In this document: one piece after another, positions 17,509 to 26,382 of the stretch | How the letters are laid out: each line of letters opens with the position of its first letter | How positions within the stretch are numbered: the stretch's first letter is position 1 | Source of the DNA: Bacteroidales bacterium | GTDB taxonomy: Bacteria; Bacteroidota; Bacteroidia; Bacteroidales; F082 | Length of the DNA: 58,925 nucleotides | Direction: 5' to 3' | Assembly: GCA_017466405.1 (NCBI GenBank) | Contig: JAFTUF010000040.1 | Coordinates: 1 to 58,925 of the forward strand | The notes under the pieces: model-generated | The model's input: only the letters and a program-made list of their open reading frames with translations | Told to the model about the DNA's origin: nothing | Databases searched by the model: none | Made by a program: the position numbers and the translations under genes

Positions 17509-18126
17509 TTATTTGAAAGTTATACCGAGGAATGACATAAAGGCGATGCCCATCAAACCTGTCAAGATGAAAGCTATACCTGTACCTTGCAATGACTTAG
17601 GGATATGAGAATATCTTATCTTCTCTCTGATAGCGGCGATACCTACGATAGCGAGGAGCCAGCCGAGACCTGAGCCTAAACCGTATGCTAATGACTGACC
17701 TACTGTTGTGAAGTCTCTTTCTTGCATGAAGAGAGAAGCACCCATGATAGCGCAGTTAACAGCGATAAGAGGCAAGAAGATACCTAATGAAGAATACAAA
17801 GCCGGAGTGAATTTCTCTACCACCATCTCAAGAATCTGAACGATAGCAGCGATGATAGCGATGAAGAGGATGAAGCTTAAGAAGTCTAAGTTGACGTCAG
17901 CGAACTTAGGACTTAACCATGATAAAGCGCCTGCTGATAAAACATATTCATCTAATATATAGTTGATAGGCACTGTGATAGCGAGCACGAATACAACTGC
18001 TACGCCGAGACCGAAAGAGGTCTTAACATTTTTCGATACTGCGAGATACGAGCACATTCCCAAGAAATATGCAAATATCATATTATCGATGAATATCGAA
18101 CGAATAAAAATACTTAATGATTCCAT
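17509..18126 (-). CDS. nqrE: Na+-translocating NADH:quinone reductase subunit E
   Basis: A 205-residue membrane protein of six helices. The cysteines in LGMCSYLAV and VNCAIMG are the conserved half-helix cysteines that bind the intramembrane iron centre together with NqrD. Its start overlaps the nqrD stop by one base, suggesting coupled translation. It matches NqrE rather than RnfA because of the complete NQR context. Confidence 0.95.
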   Translation of the reverse strand: MESLSIFIRSIFIDNMIFAYFLGMCSYLAVSKNVKTSFGLGVAVVFVLAITVPINYILDEYVLSAGALSWLSPKFADVNLDFLSFILFIAIIAAIVQILEMVVEKFTPALYSSLGIFLPLIAVNCAIMGASLFMQERDFTTVGQSLAYGLGSGLGWLLAIVGIAAIREKIRYSHIPKSLQGTGIAFILTGLMGIAFMSFLGITFK

Positions 18127-18734
18127 TATTTCTTATCCTCCTCTGGTTTTTGTAGCCACATGATAACTCCGATGATGATCAATGCCATTGGAGGAAGAAT
18201 CATGAGACCGTTGTTAACATAACCGAAATCGTAAAGTCCTTGTGGGATAACTTGGAAACCGAGTAATGTTCCTGAACCGAAGAGTTCGCGGAAGAATGCC
18301 ACAATGACTAATATAAGAGCGTAACCAAGACCGTTGCCGATACCGTCGAGGAATGATTCCCATGGTTTGTTTGCCATAGCGAAAGCTTCGAGACGACCCA
18401 TCACGATACAGTTGGTGATGATAAGACCGACATAGACTGAGAGCTGTTTACTTACGTCATAGATGAAAGCCTTGAGGACTTGGTCAACGAGGATAACGAG
18501 AGCCGCTACCACTATAAGTTGAACGATGATACGTATTTTTGCAGGAATACCTTTTCTCAATAACGAGATAACTAAGTTTGATAAAGCTACAACCACTGTT
18601 ACTGAGAGACCCATTACCAATGCCGGTTTAAGCTTTGCTGTTACGGCGAGTGCAGAACAGATACCTAATATTAATACTGTTACAGGATTTGTCTTGCGTA
18701 ATGGAGCTGTTATGAGTTCTAAATTCTTATTCAT
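18126..18734 (-). CDS. nqrD: Na+-translocating NADH:quinone reductase subunit D
   Basis: A 202-residue six-helix membrane subunit related to NqrE. It has the paired cysteines in GICSALAV and TNCIVMGR that complete the NqrD/E iron site. The nqrC stop overlaps its start by 4 bp (ATGA-type overlap), so the genes are translationally coupled. Confidence 0.95.
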   Translation of the reverse strand: MNKNLELITAPLRKTNPVTVLILGICSALAVTAKLKPALVMGLSVTVVVALSNLVISLLRKGIPAKIRIIVQLIVVAALVILVDQVLKAFIYDVSKQLSVYVGLIITNCIVMGRLEAFAMANKPWESFLDGIGNGLGYALILVIVAFFRELFGSGTLLGFQVIPQGLYDFGYVNNGLMILPPMALIIIGVIMWLQKPEEDKK

Positions 18735-19456
18735 TGTTTTTCAATATAAGGTAAATAAGATTCTAACACTTTTTCTATCATATTATTAACTCCGTTTGAA
18801 GTTATAGTACCACCGCTGATGGCATCGACAGAGTTCTTTTGAAGATCGGCTGAGAGATTTGCTACGCCGCCCTTAACAACATCTATCGAAACAAATTCGC
18901 CATCGCTGAAGATTGTCTTACCTTTAAACTGTTCTGTAAATCTTGGTGTTGTGATTTCTGCACCTAAACCAGGTGTTTCTGATTTGTGGTCGAAAACAAC
19001 GCCTACTACGTTTTGGAAGTTTGCTGTCATTCCGATGTAACCCCAGATAGGTCCCCAAAGACCAGCGCCTTGAAGTTGGATGACGTTAACGTTTTCCTTA
19101 CCATTATTAATAACGATAATTGGTAAAACATAATCTTTTCCATTGTCTTTTTTATAAAGCTCATCTTTCATATTCATGGTGAAAGCAGCGAATTTTGTAA
19201 AGTCTTTTGTACATTCTTCAACTACTTCACCTTTTGCGTTAACGAGTAACATTTTTACGCAATCTTCATTGAAAAGCTTTTGAACATTTTCTTTATCGAC
19301 ATTTTGCACATCGGCTGCTTTCAAGATGTTCATCATCTTTTCATTGTCGATGTTTGCTTGTTGGAATGGTTGTAACACCATTGCTGCTGCCGACAATAAT
19401 ACGGCTACTATTGCAACCAATATTATAATGTATGTGAAAATATATCTGTCTTTCAT
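18731..19456 (-). CDS. nqrC: Na+-translocating NADH:quinone reductase subunit C
   Basis: A 241-residue subunit with one N-terminal membrane helix ([20 protein letters not shown]) and a periplasmic FMN domain. The covalent FMN attachment motif is seen as SGGTITS, with the Thr expected to carry the flavin as a phosphodiester. [10 protein letters not shown] is a typical family segment. It overlaps nqrB and nqrD by 4 bp each. A flavin transferase (ApbE) is needed for FMN attachment but is not in this window. Confidence 0.95.
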   Translation of the reverse strand: MKDRYIFTYIIILVAIVAVLLSAAAMVLQPFQQANIDNEKMMNILKAADVQNVDKENVQKLFNEDCVKMLLVNAKGEVVEECTKDFTKFAAFTMNMKDELYKKDNGKDYVLPIIVINNGKENVNVIQLQGAGLWGPIWGYIGMTANFQNVVGVVFDHKSETPGLGAEITTPRFTEQFKGKTIFSDGEFVSIDVVKGGVANLSADLQKNSVDAISGGTITSNGVNNMIEKVLESYLPYIEKQ

Positions 19457-20601
19457 TTTGCACTCCTTTCTTCTGCTTTTGCCCAGCGTTTTTTACGTTT
19501 ACTGATATTCATTGCCACTACGCAATAGTCGATGAGTGGAGCGAATACGTTGAGGAGTAATATTGCGAGCATCATACCTTCTGGATAACCAGGGTTTGCA
19601 ACGCGAATCAATACTGCCATTGCTCCGATAAGGAATCCGTAGATGACTTTACCTTTGTTTGTCTGTGCTGCTGTAACAGGGTCTGTTGCCATGAACACTG
19701 CACCGAACATGAAGCCGCCCATCAAATAATGATAGTAGAATGGAATGTCTGATACGCCTATAGCTGTGAATAACAATCCTAATGCTGCTGCGCCGACGAA
19801 TGTAGAAAGCATGATTCTCAAGCTTGCTACGCCTGTCAACAAGAGGAATAAAGCACCGATGAGGATAGCGATTTTTGAAGTCTCACCAACGCTGCCTGGA
19901 ATTGTTCCGATGAACATCTCCATCATGCTTGGAAGTTGATCTACTCCGCCGCCGTTCAACAATGTGCCAAGTGGTGTTGCGCCTGAATAAGCGTCAGCTT
20001 TTTCTGCGATCCAGATGTTGTCACCCGACATTTGTGAAGGATATGAGAAGAACAAGAAAGCACGTGCGAGAAGAGCTGGGTTGACGATGTTCATACCGCT
20101 GCCGCCGAACACTTCTTTACCGATGATGACTGCGAAAGCCACTGCCAATGCGAGCATCCACAATGGAATGTCAGCTGGCACGATTAAAGGAATCAAGAAA
20201 CCTGTCACGAAATAACCTTCGTTGACTTCTTCTTTTCTGACTTGTGCAAAGACGATTTCGATGCCAAGACCTACGATGTAACTCACTAAGTAGAGAGGGA
20301 TAACCTTAAGCAAACCGTAACCGAATGTCTGCCAGAATGTAACCTCTTGTGCGTGAGAAAGGAAATGTTGATAACCGATATTCCATGTTCCGAAGAGGAA
20401 GCAAGGAATGAGAGCGATGAGGACATAAATCATGTTACGTTTCATATCGACAGCGTCTCTGACGTGTGCGCCGTTGAGAGTCACTTTGTTAGGAACGTAG
20501 AAGAATGTCTCCATAGCATCGAAGAATGAATGGAAGCAATAGAGTTTGCCGCCTTCTTCAAAGTTAGGTTTTATTTTATCTATAAATTTACGTAATCCCA
20601 T
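19453..20601 (-). CDS. nqrB: Na+-translocating NADH:quinone reductase subunit B
   Basis: A 382-residue membrane subunit with about ten helices, the part of NQR through which Na+ is thought to move and which carries covalent FMN and riboflavin. The FMN-Thr motif is visible as YSGATPLG. GKEVFGGSGMNIVNPAL and DPVTAAQTNKGK are family signatures. It lies 11 bp after nqrA and overlaps nqrC by 4 bp. Confidence 0.95.
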   Translation of the reverse strand: MGLRKFIDKIKPNFEEGGKLYCFHSFFDAMETFFYVPNKVTLNGAHVRDAVDMKRNMIYVLIALIPCFLFGTWNIGYQHFLSHAQEVTFWQTFGYGLLKVIPLYLVSYIVGLGIEIVFAQVRKEEVNEGYFVTGFLIPLIVPADIPLWMLALAVAFAVIIGKEVFGGSGMNIVNPALLARAFLFFSYPSQMSGDNIWIAEKADAYSGATPLGTLLNGGGVDQLPSMMEMFIGTIPGSVGETSKIAILIGALFLLLTGVASLRIMLSTFVGAAALGLLFTAIGVSDIPFYYHYLMGGFMFGAVFMATDPVTAAQTNKGKVIYGFLIGAMAVLIRVANPGYPEGMMLAILLLNVFAPLIDYCVVAMNISKRKKRWAKAEERSAK

Positions 20602-20612
20602 AATTCTGATAT

Positions 20613-21959
20613 TTAGTTCATTTCTTTACGAAGCATTTCTAAACTTTCACGTACGATTTGTTGAATCGGAGTCTTCGATGGGTCGATTACTTCACACAAA
20701 GCGAAGTCTTCAGCATCGATTTCGTAAATACCGAGTTCTTCCATCTGATCGATGTCCTTGATAATACAAGCCTTGATGAGTTGCATTGGGTAGATATCGA
20801 ATGGGAATACTTTCTCGAAGTTACCTGTCATGATGAGAGGACGCACGCCACCGTTGAGGTTGGTGTCGAGAACTTTCTTGCTCTTCTTGCATAATGATGC
20901 GCCCATTGTATTTGTTGAGGTAAATTTCTTGAAGTTAGGAGCCAACCAGCCAAAGAGTTGATAGTGGTTGCCTTCTGGAATGACCGACACTTGTGAGTCG
21001 TAGAATCCCAAGAAGTTGTCGCCGTTGATTTTTGTACCTGTCAAGACGTTGCCGCTGATGATACGGACGTTGTCTGATGAGATGTTATTGTACAATCCTG
21101 ACAACTCAGCGCCTATTCTTGTTTGATAATAAACAGGGTCTTTCACTTCTGAGCCTGTGAAAGCTATTGTTCTGCGGCTGTCGTAAGTACCGTTGATGAA
21201 GAGGTTACCTATGCTGACAAGATTTTGTGCGTAGCAATACCATACCACTTCGCCTTTGTTGATAGGTGACAACACATTGAGTTGAGTGCTGATGTTACCT
21301 GTTGGGTGTGGTCCCTCGAATTCATTGATAGAGATGTTCTTTGCTGAGAAGTTCAATGAAGCGAGTTTCTTTGCTGTTGCAGATGAGTTGACGTTAAGAT
21401 AAACCACGCCGTCGGTCATTTTAGCAAGAGCTTCAACGCCGGCTTTAACAGCTTCATATTGGTTTTCGATAACGAAGTTGTTATCTGGTGCCATTGGAGC
21501 TGTATCGAACATTGAAACGGCGATACATTTTGGTTTGTCTTGTGGGTTAGCGATTGTTGAGTAAGGACGTTGGCGTAACATTGTCCATGTACCACTTTGA
21601 ATCATCTTGTCTATCACTTGTTCGCGTGACAACTTTGATGGGTCAGCTTTACCAAAGTCGATGGCTTCGTATTTACCATCCGATTCGATAACGACTTGCA
21701 GGATGACGCGTTTTTCTCCACGAACGACAGCTTTAACAGTTCCTGATACCGGGGAGGTAAAGAAAATGCTTTCGTTGTTTTTGTTGTGGAACAAAACGGT
21801 ACCGACTTTTACTTCATCACCTTCTACCACGTGTAATTTTGGCACCACGCCTATAAAGTCGTGAGGTTTGACAGCGCAAAGTTTAGGCTCATAGTTTTTG
21901 AGCTCTTTCTTTGCTTCGCCAACGAGGTGAATATCAATACCTTTTTTTACTTTAATCAT
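20613..21959 (-). CDS. nqrA: Na+-translocating NADH:quinone reductase subunit A
   Basis: A 448-residue cytoplasmic subunit. It opens with the typical KGIDIHLVGEA, has the early FIGVVPKLHVVEGDEVKVG lipoyl/barrel-like region and the later FEGPHPTGN segment, and lacks transmembrane helices. NqrA takes part in quinone reduction. It is the first gene of nqrABCDEF. No good TAnnTTTG box was found in the 124 bp between it and aspA, but a strong hairpin there (22040-22063) separates the two transcripts. Confidence 0.95.
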   Translation of the reverse strand: MIKVKKGIDIHLVGEAKKELKNYEPKLCAVKPHDFIGVVPKLHVVEGDEVKVGTVLFHNKNNESIFFTSPVSGTVKAVVRGEKRVILQVVIESDGKYEAIDFGKADPSKLSREQVIDKMIQSGTWTMLRQRPYSTIANPQDKPKCIAVSMFDTAPMAPDNNFVIENQYEAVKAGVEALAKMTDGVVYLNVNSSATAKKLASLNFSAKNISINEFEGPHPTGNISTQLNVLSPINKGEVVWYCYAQNLVSIGNLFINGTYDSRRTIAFTGSEVKDPVYYQTRIGAELSGLYNNISSDNVRIISGNVLTGTKINGDNFLGFYDSQVSVIPEGNHYQLFGWLAPNFKKFTSTNTMGASLCKKSKKVLDTNLNGGVRPLIMTGNFEKVFPFDIYPMQLIKACIIKDIDQMEELGIYEIDAEDFALCEVIDPSKTPIQQIVRESLEMLRKEMN

Positions 21960-22039
21960 ATAAAGTTGTTTTTTATAAAATAATTAAAAATATATTCTTA
22001 ATAGAATACTATACAACTATACATTTAAAAACGACAAAA

Positions 22040-22063
22040 GGATGGCACCTTTCGGTACCATCC
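22040..22063 (-). terminator. Terminator of aspA
   Basis: Stem GGATGGCACC / GGTACCATCC with a TTTC loop; one pair is mismatched. On the minus strand it is followed by TTTTGTCGTTTTT. It lies 20 bp past the aspA stop and should end that transcript ahead of nqrA. Confidence 0.8.
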
Positions 22064-22083
22064 ATATTAGAAATTATATCTTA

Positions 22084-23478
22084 TTAGAGCATAATTTTCT
22101 TTGTTGACATTGCGTCTGCGATTTGTTCTTCTGTTAACAAACCTTGTTCTCTGACGAGATCCATAACGCCTCTGCCTGTTTCGATAGCTTCTTTAGCGAG
22201 TTTTGTACATGGTTTGTAACCGATGACAGGAACTAAAGCTGTGATAACGCCAACGCTGTTTTCGACTAATTCGCGGCAACGTTTTTCGTCAGCTACGATA
22301 CCATCGATACAGAGTGTACGTAATACGTCGAAGCCGTTTTGCATCAATTCGATTGATTCTAACAAAGCGTAAACCATAACTGGTTCCATAACGTTGAGTT
22401 CTAATTGAGCGTTGTTAGCGCCGAGCATGATGCAGTGGTCGTTACCCATAACGCGGTAGCAGATTTGGTTAACTACTTCTGGGATAACTGGGTTAACTTT
22501 ACCTGGCATGATTGATGAACCTGGTTGTAATGCTGGGAGTTTAATTTCACCTAAGCCGCAACGTGGACCTGAGCTCATTAAACGTAAGTCGTTACAAACT
22601 TTGCATAAGCTTGTGCAGAGTGTTCTCAATGCGCTTGAGTAAACCATCATTGATGTAGCGTCTGATGTAGCTTGTACGAAGTCTTTTGCTAATTGAACGT
22701 CCCAACCTGTGATGTCGCGTAAAGCGCGGAGGCATACTTCTCTGTATTCTAATGTTGAGCAGATACCTGTACCGATAGCTGTTGCGCCCATATTGCTATA
22801 TAAGAATTCTTTAGCTGCTTGAAGAAGGTGTTCTTTTTCGTTCTTCATTGCTTGAGCGAAAGCGTTGAATGTAAGACCTAATGTCATAGGAACAGCGTCT
22901 TGGAGCTGTGTACGGCCCATCTTAATGACGTTTTCAAATTCTTTAGCTTTAGCTTCTAATGAAGCGATGAGCATATCTAAGTGGTTAACTAATTCCAAGT
23001 GGTCAGCATACATTGCGAAATGTACTGCACATGGATAAGCGTCGTTTGTTGATTGTGAGCCGTTGACATGGTCGTTAGGTGAACAGAACTCATATTGACC
23101 TGGTTGGTGACCCATATATTCCAAAGCGCGGTTTGCGATAACTTCGTTAGCGTTCATGTTTGTTGAAGTACCAGCACCACCTTGGATAACGTCAACTGGG
23201 AATTGATCGTTTAATTTGCCAGCGATGACATCGTCACAAGCTTTTACGATACCTTCGTAAATTTCTTTGCTGATTTTGCCTGTTTCGTAGTTAGCTACAG
23301 CAGCAGCTTTTTTGATAACGCCTAAATACTTAACAATGTTTTTGTAACGGTTGATACCAATACCTGTGATTGGGAAGTTACCGAGAGCTCTCATTGTTTG
23401 TACTCCGTAATAGCATTCCATTGGGATTTCGAGTGAACCAATAAGGTCTGATTCAATACGAGTTTTCTTTGTTTCCAT
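22084..23478 (-). CDS. aspA: Aspartate ammonia-lyase
   Basis: A 464-residue member of the fumarase/aspartase superfamily that converts L-aspartate to fumarate and ammonia. Signatures are the SSxxPxKxNP loop (GSSIMPGKVNP), GAGTSTNMNANE and SPNDHVNGSQSTND. The N-terminal TRIESDLIGSLEIP and the C-terminal CTKLAKEA fit aspartase rather than class II fumarase. The fumarate it makes is the substrate of FrdCAB encoded 7-10 kb downstream on the same strand, linked by nqrABCDEF and a dicarboxylate transporter. A -7 box is at 23579-23586, giving a leader of about 95 nt. Confidence 0.93.
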   Translation of the reverse strand: METKKTRIESDLIGSLEIPMECYYGVQTMRALGNFPITGIGINRYKNIVKYLGVIKKAAAVANYETGKISKEIYEGIVKACDDVIAGKLNDQFPVDVIQGGAGTSTNMNANEVIANRALEYMGHQPGQYEFCSPNDHVNGSQSTNDAYPCAVHFAMYADHLELVNHLDMLIASLEAKAKEFENVIKMGRTQLQDAVPMTLGLTFNAFAQAMKNEKEHLLQAAKEFLYSNMGATAIGTGICSTLEYREVCLRALRDITGWDVQLAKDFVQATSDATSMMVYSSALRTLCTSLCKVCNDLRLMSSGPRCGLGEIKLPALQPGSSIMPGKVNPVIPEVVNQICYRVMGNDHCIMLGANNAQLELNVMEPVMVYALLESIELMQNGFDVLRTLCIDGIVADEKRCRELVENSVGVITALVPVIGYKPCTKLAKEAIETGRGVMDLVREQGLLTEEQIADAMSTKKIML

Positions 23479-23578
23479 TTTTTTAGATTTTTATTATTGT
23501 TGTGTTATATTTAATTTAAGTGCTTTATATCTATTTTCTTAGCGTTTCTATAAATTTCAGCATCTATTTTAACGATTG

Positions 23579-23586
23579 CAAATATA
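23579..23586 (-). promoter_or_regulatory. -7 box of aspA
   Basis: TATATTTG on the minus strand, 100 bp upstream of the aspA ATG. No TTTG is found at the -33 distance; the region there is T-rich. Confidence 0.5.
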
Positions 23587-23695
23587 GTGTTTTTTTTATT
23601 TATAAATATTTTTTTATCGTTTTTTTTCACATCATTTTAACTTCCAAATCGAAGTTCTTTTCTCATCGAGAAAATCATGAATTGGCATATAAATC

Positions 23696-23748
23696 TTAAG
23701 GTGACTTCCTTATATCTCTTTTGAAGAAATTTACAGAAATCACCTTAA
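23696..23748 (-). terminator. Hairpin after the [FeFe]-hydrogenase gene
   Basis: TTAAGGTGA...TCACCTTAA inverted repeat, extended by GAA/TTC pairs across a G-U wobble, with a loop of about 28 nt. It lies 20 bp past the hydrogenase stop. The following T-tract is weak, so its efficiency is uncertain. Confidence 0.5.
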
Positions 23749-23768
23749 AATTTTGCAACTCGAATTTA

Positions 23769-25205
23769 TTATTCTTGTGTCATTTGATAAAGTTTCACCG
23801 AATTATGTACGGTCTTTTCTTTTGCTTCACTACCATACTTATCGACGTCAACGATATTACGTGGGCTGTGTGTGATACACAAAGGTCCGTTGATACATCC
23901 GCCTTCGCAAACCATACCCTCGAAGAAATTGTCGGTCGATTTTCCTGCTTTTAATTTCAACAGATTTATTTTGCATTCATCAATGCCGTTCATGACGACA
24001 GGTCTGAGTCCTTCAACATTAAGTTCTTTAGCAATATCTTGAAGGCCTTGTACGATACCTCCCGACTTAGCAAAAATTCTTCCGTAGAATGAAGCGTTGT
24101 CCAAGACTGTATCTTCACATTCGACAGTATCGATGCCTCTTGCATCCAAGAATGCCTGTAATTCCTCAAACGACATAACGCTGTCGATAGCGCCGCCTGT
24201 CTTCTCCAATTTATATTCAAACTTCTTCGATGCACATGGTCCTATGAAGATGACTTTTGCTGTTGGATCGGAATGTTTTATCAACTTGGCTGTCATAATC
24301 ATTGGCGACACTGAGTGTGAGATATGAGGCACCAACTCTGGGAAATTCTTTTCGATGAATGCCACGTATGATGGGCAGCATGATGTTGTCATCAAGCCTT
24401 TTTCCTTCCATTCTAAAGCCTCGTTATACAAAGTGATGTCTGCTCCGAGTGCAGCCTCTACAACTTGGAAGAAACCGAGTTTCTGTATAGCGGTAACGAC
24501 TTGAGTTGGTCTTCCGAATCTGCACTGACTTACGATAGCTGGAGCGATAACCGCATATACTTTATATTTTGTGTTGTTCTCAGATTTCTTCAACATATCG
24601 ATGATGTCGAGAACGAACGATTTATCTGTGATTGCTCCGAAAGGACATTTATATATACAAGCACCGCAAGAGATACATTTGTTATTGTCGATTCTAGCCT
24701 TGCTGTTTTCATCGATGGAGATAGCCTTGACTTTGCAGCTCACCATACAAGGACGATGCTGCATAATGATAGCAGAATAAGGACATGCCTTAGAGCATTT
24801 GCCACATTCTATACACTTCTCCTTATCAACGACAGCATGATGATTGATTATCGAGATAGCTCCTTTAGGACAAACATCCTGACAAGCATGCATCATACAG
24901 CCACGGCAGGCTGCTGTCACCATAACGCCCTCTGCTGGACATTCGTCACAAGCTATATCAATAACTTCCACAGGATTAGGATTGTTCTTATTACCACCCA
25001 TCGCCATCTTGATTCTATCCTGAATGATAGTCCTTTCCTTGTAAATGCAGCAACGCAACGATGACTTAGGTCCTGGGCAAATAACCTTTGGAATCTCGAT
25101 ATAAGCATCTTCCATACCGCCTTCGTAAGCTCGACGGATAACCTCTTTCAAAACGTTGTACTTTAAAATCTGAACGTTAGTGTCAAAAACTCTTTTACTT
25201 GTCAT
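23769..25205 (-). CDS. [FeFe]-hydrogenase, group B type
   Basis: A 478-residue iron-sulfur enzyme. The N-terminal half has many cysteines, including ferredoxin-type sites at about 131-141 (CIECGKCSKAC) and 177-187 (CISCGACIYKC), and unusual pairs at 86-112. The H-cluster domain has the three signatures in group B form: TSCCPSY (274-280), GPCASKKFE (322-330) and VCEGGCINGPLC (C433, C437). All four H-cluster cysteines and the proton-transfer Cys are present, so catalysis of H2 formation or oxidation is plausible. The length and arrangement match the group B1/B3 monomeric enzymes of anaerobic Bacteroidetes and Firmicutes. The maturases HydEFG are not in the window. It is the last gene of the cluster 28424-23769. 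Confidence 0.88.
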   Translation of the reverse strand: MTSKRVFDTNVQILKYNVLKEVIRRAYEGGMEDAYIEIPKVICPGPKSSLRCCIYKERTIIQDRIKMAMGGNKNNPNPVEVIDIACDECPAEGVMVTAACRGCMMHACQDVCPKGAISIINHHAVVDKEKCIECGKCSKACPYSAIIMQHRPCMVSCKVKAISIDENSKARIDNNKCISCGACIYKCPFGAITDKSFVLDIIDMLKKSENNTKYKVYAVIAPAIVSQCRFGRPTQVVTAIQKLGFFQVVEAALGADITLYNEALEWKEKGLMTTSCCPSYVAFIEKNFPELVPHISHSVSPMIMTAKLIKHSDPTAKVIFIGPCASKKFEYKLEKTGGAIDSVMSFEELQAFLDARGIDTVECEDTVLDNASFYGRIFAKSGGIVQGLQDIAKELNVEGLRPVVMNGIDECKINLLKLKAGKSTDNFFEGMVCEGGCINGPLCITHSPRNIVDVDKYGSEAKEKTVHNSVKLYQMTQE

Positions 25206-25218
25206 TGTTTATTTTAGA

Positions 25219-26382
25219 TTAATCATAATTCAATATTACTGTTTTTCCCATAGCGCGAAGATTCGACGCTAATTTCTCAACGAGTTTCATCTTCATGGTG
25301 ATGTCGATAGGCAAGCCTTGATGCGCCACATTGACGCTTTGTCCCACGAAGAATTTTATGTTAGTAGCTTCCTCAAAAAGCACATTTGCCAAGAGTGAAG
25401 CTCCGTCTTGTTTCGTAAATGTCTTTGGTGTCAAATCATTGACAGATATATATTTCTCCGATAGTTCGAGCAGTCTTCTCAAAGTAAGGACGCCTTCTGT
25501 CGTAAGATCGACGCCTTCAATAAATCCTATCGGAGGCACGTCCTTATCAGGGAAGTCGAAGCTTGTGCGAAGAGGCTTGTTGAGATAACGCGCTACTATC
25601 TGTGAGCTGGTTCCGCCACAGACAACTTTCTTGCAGCCGTCTTCCATAAACTGCTCGACGTAAAAATTATCTTTCTCCTTATCTACTGGAGGTCCTACCA
25701 TGATATTGACGTTGACAGGTCGGCGCACTTTCACAGCCGCCACCGTCGTGTCATCGCCGGGCTTGTCGAGATATAAGTCGTTACATGCTGAAGTGAGCAG
25801 ACATGCCACGGCTCTCGCCGACATAGCAGGTTTTATGTTTCTCTCAAGATGCTCCATAATCTGCTGACGTTCCCATCCGAAGTTAAGTATCTGACCTATG
25901 CCAGCATGTATGGTTCCGTCCGACATCAGCATAACGACATCGTTCTCTTCGAGACTGAGTTCCGATTTATAAACAGGCTTGCCGCATATCTCCAACTCTT
26001 CACGTTCAATATCGATGCATTTGCCTTTATGATAGCAGATAGCTCGAGGATTATCAAATTCGTAGAGGAATCCGTTACCCTCATTATTAATATGTATCAA
26101 AGAGAATGTCGAATAAGCCACGCCTCTCACCTGACATACCGGCAAAGTCTGTATGAGAGTCTCGACACATTCGTCAATGTCGATGCCGTTTGCTGCCATG
26201 GTGCACAGGATTTTAGATGTCAGCGTTGAAAGGATGTTAGCCTTCACGCCGCTGCCAAGACCATCGGCAAGCACGAGGGTTGTATAGTCGCCATCGACAA
26301 TGCTCACTACATTATCGCCACACAACTCTTCCCCGAATTTATTAACCGAGGTACATCCATATTCCAAGCACAAGTCCGTCAT
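25219..26382 (-). CDS. SpoIIE/PP2C-type serine phosphatase of the hydrogenase cluster
   Basis: A 387-residue protein with an N-terminal PP2C-like phosphatase domain. Metal-binding acidic motifs are visible as LADGLGSG, MLMSDGT and PGDDTTVAAV. The C-terminal about 160 residues (from NIMVGPPVD) form a second domain I do not recognise by name. Such phosphatases are known neighbours of sensory [FeFe]-hydrogenases. The start overlaps the end of the HydS-like gene by 4 bp and the stop lies 13 bp before the catalytic hydrogenase, so the three are one operon. Reversal of a Ser/Thr phosphorylation in response to H2 is inferred. Confidence 0.85.
   Translation of the reverse strand: MTDLCLEYGCTSVNKFGEELCGDNVVSIVDGDYTTLVLADGLGSGVKANILSTLTSKILCTMAANGIDIDECVETLIQTLPVCQVRGVAYSTFSLIHINNEGNGFLYEFDNPRAICYHKGKCIDIEREELEICGKPVYKSELSLEENDVVMLMSDGTIHAGIGQILNFGWERQQIMEHLERNIKPAMSARAVACLLTSACNDLYLDKPGDDTTVAAVKVRRPVNVNIMVGPPVDKEKDNFYVEQFMEDGCKKVVCGGTSSQIVARYLNKPLRTSFDFPDKDVPPIGFIEGVDLTTEGVLTLRRLLELSEKYISVNDLTPKTFTKQDGASLLANVLFEEATNIKFFVGQSVNVAHQGLPIDITMKMKLVEKLASNLRAMGKTVILNYD

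Noticed and set aside
23531-23563. 10-codon frame (MLKFIETLRK) in the aspA leader as a second leader peptide
   Set aside because: Too short to separate from chance; the promoter-proximal position is suggestive but there is no attenuator-like hairpin between it and aspA.
24465-25064. 199-codon open frame on the plus strand opposite the hydrogenase gene
   Set aside because: It lies antisense to a gene with clear cofactor motifs and shows no recognisable protein pattern; a shadow frame.
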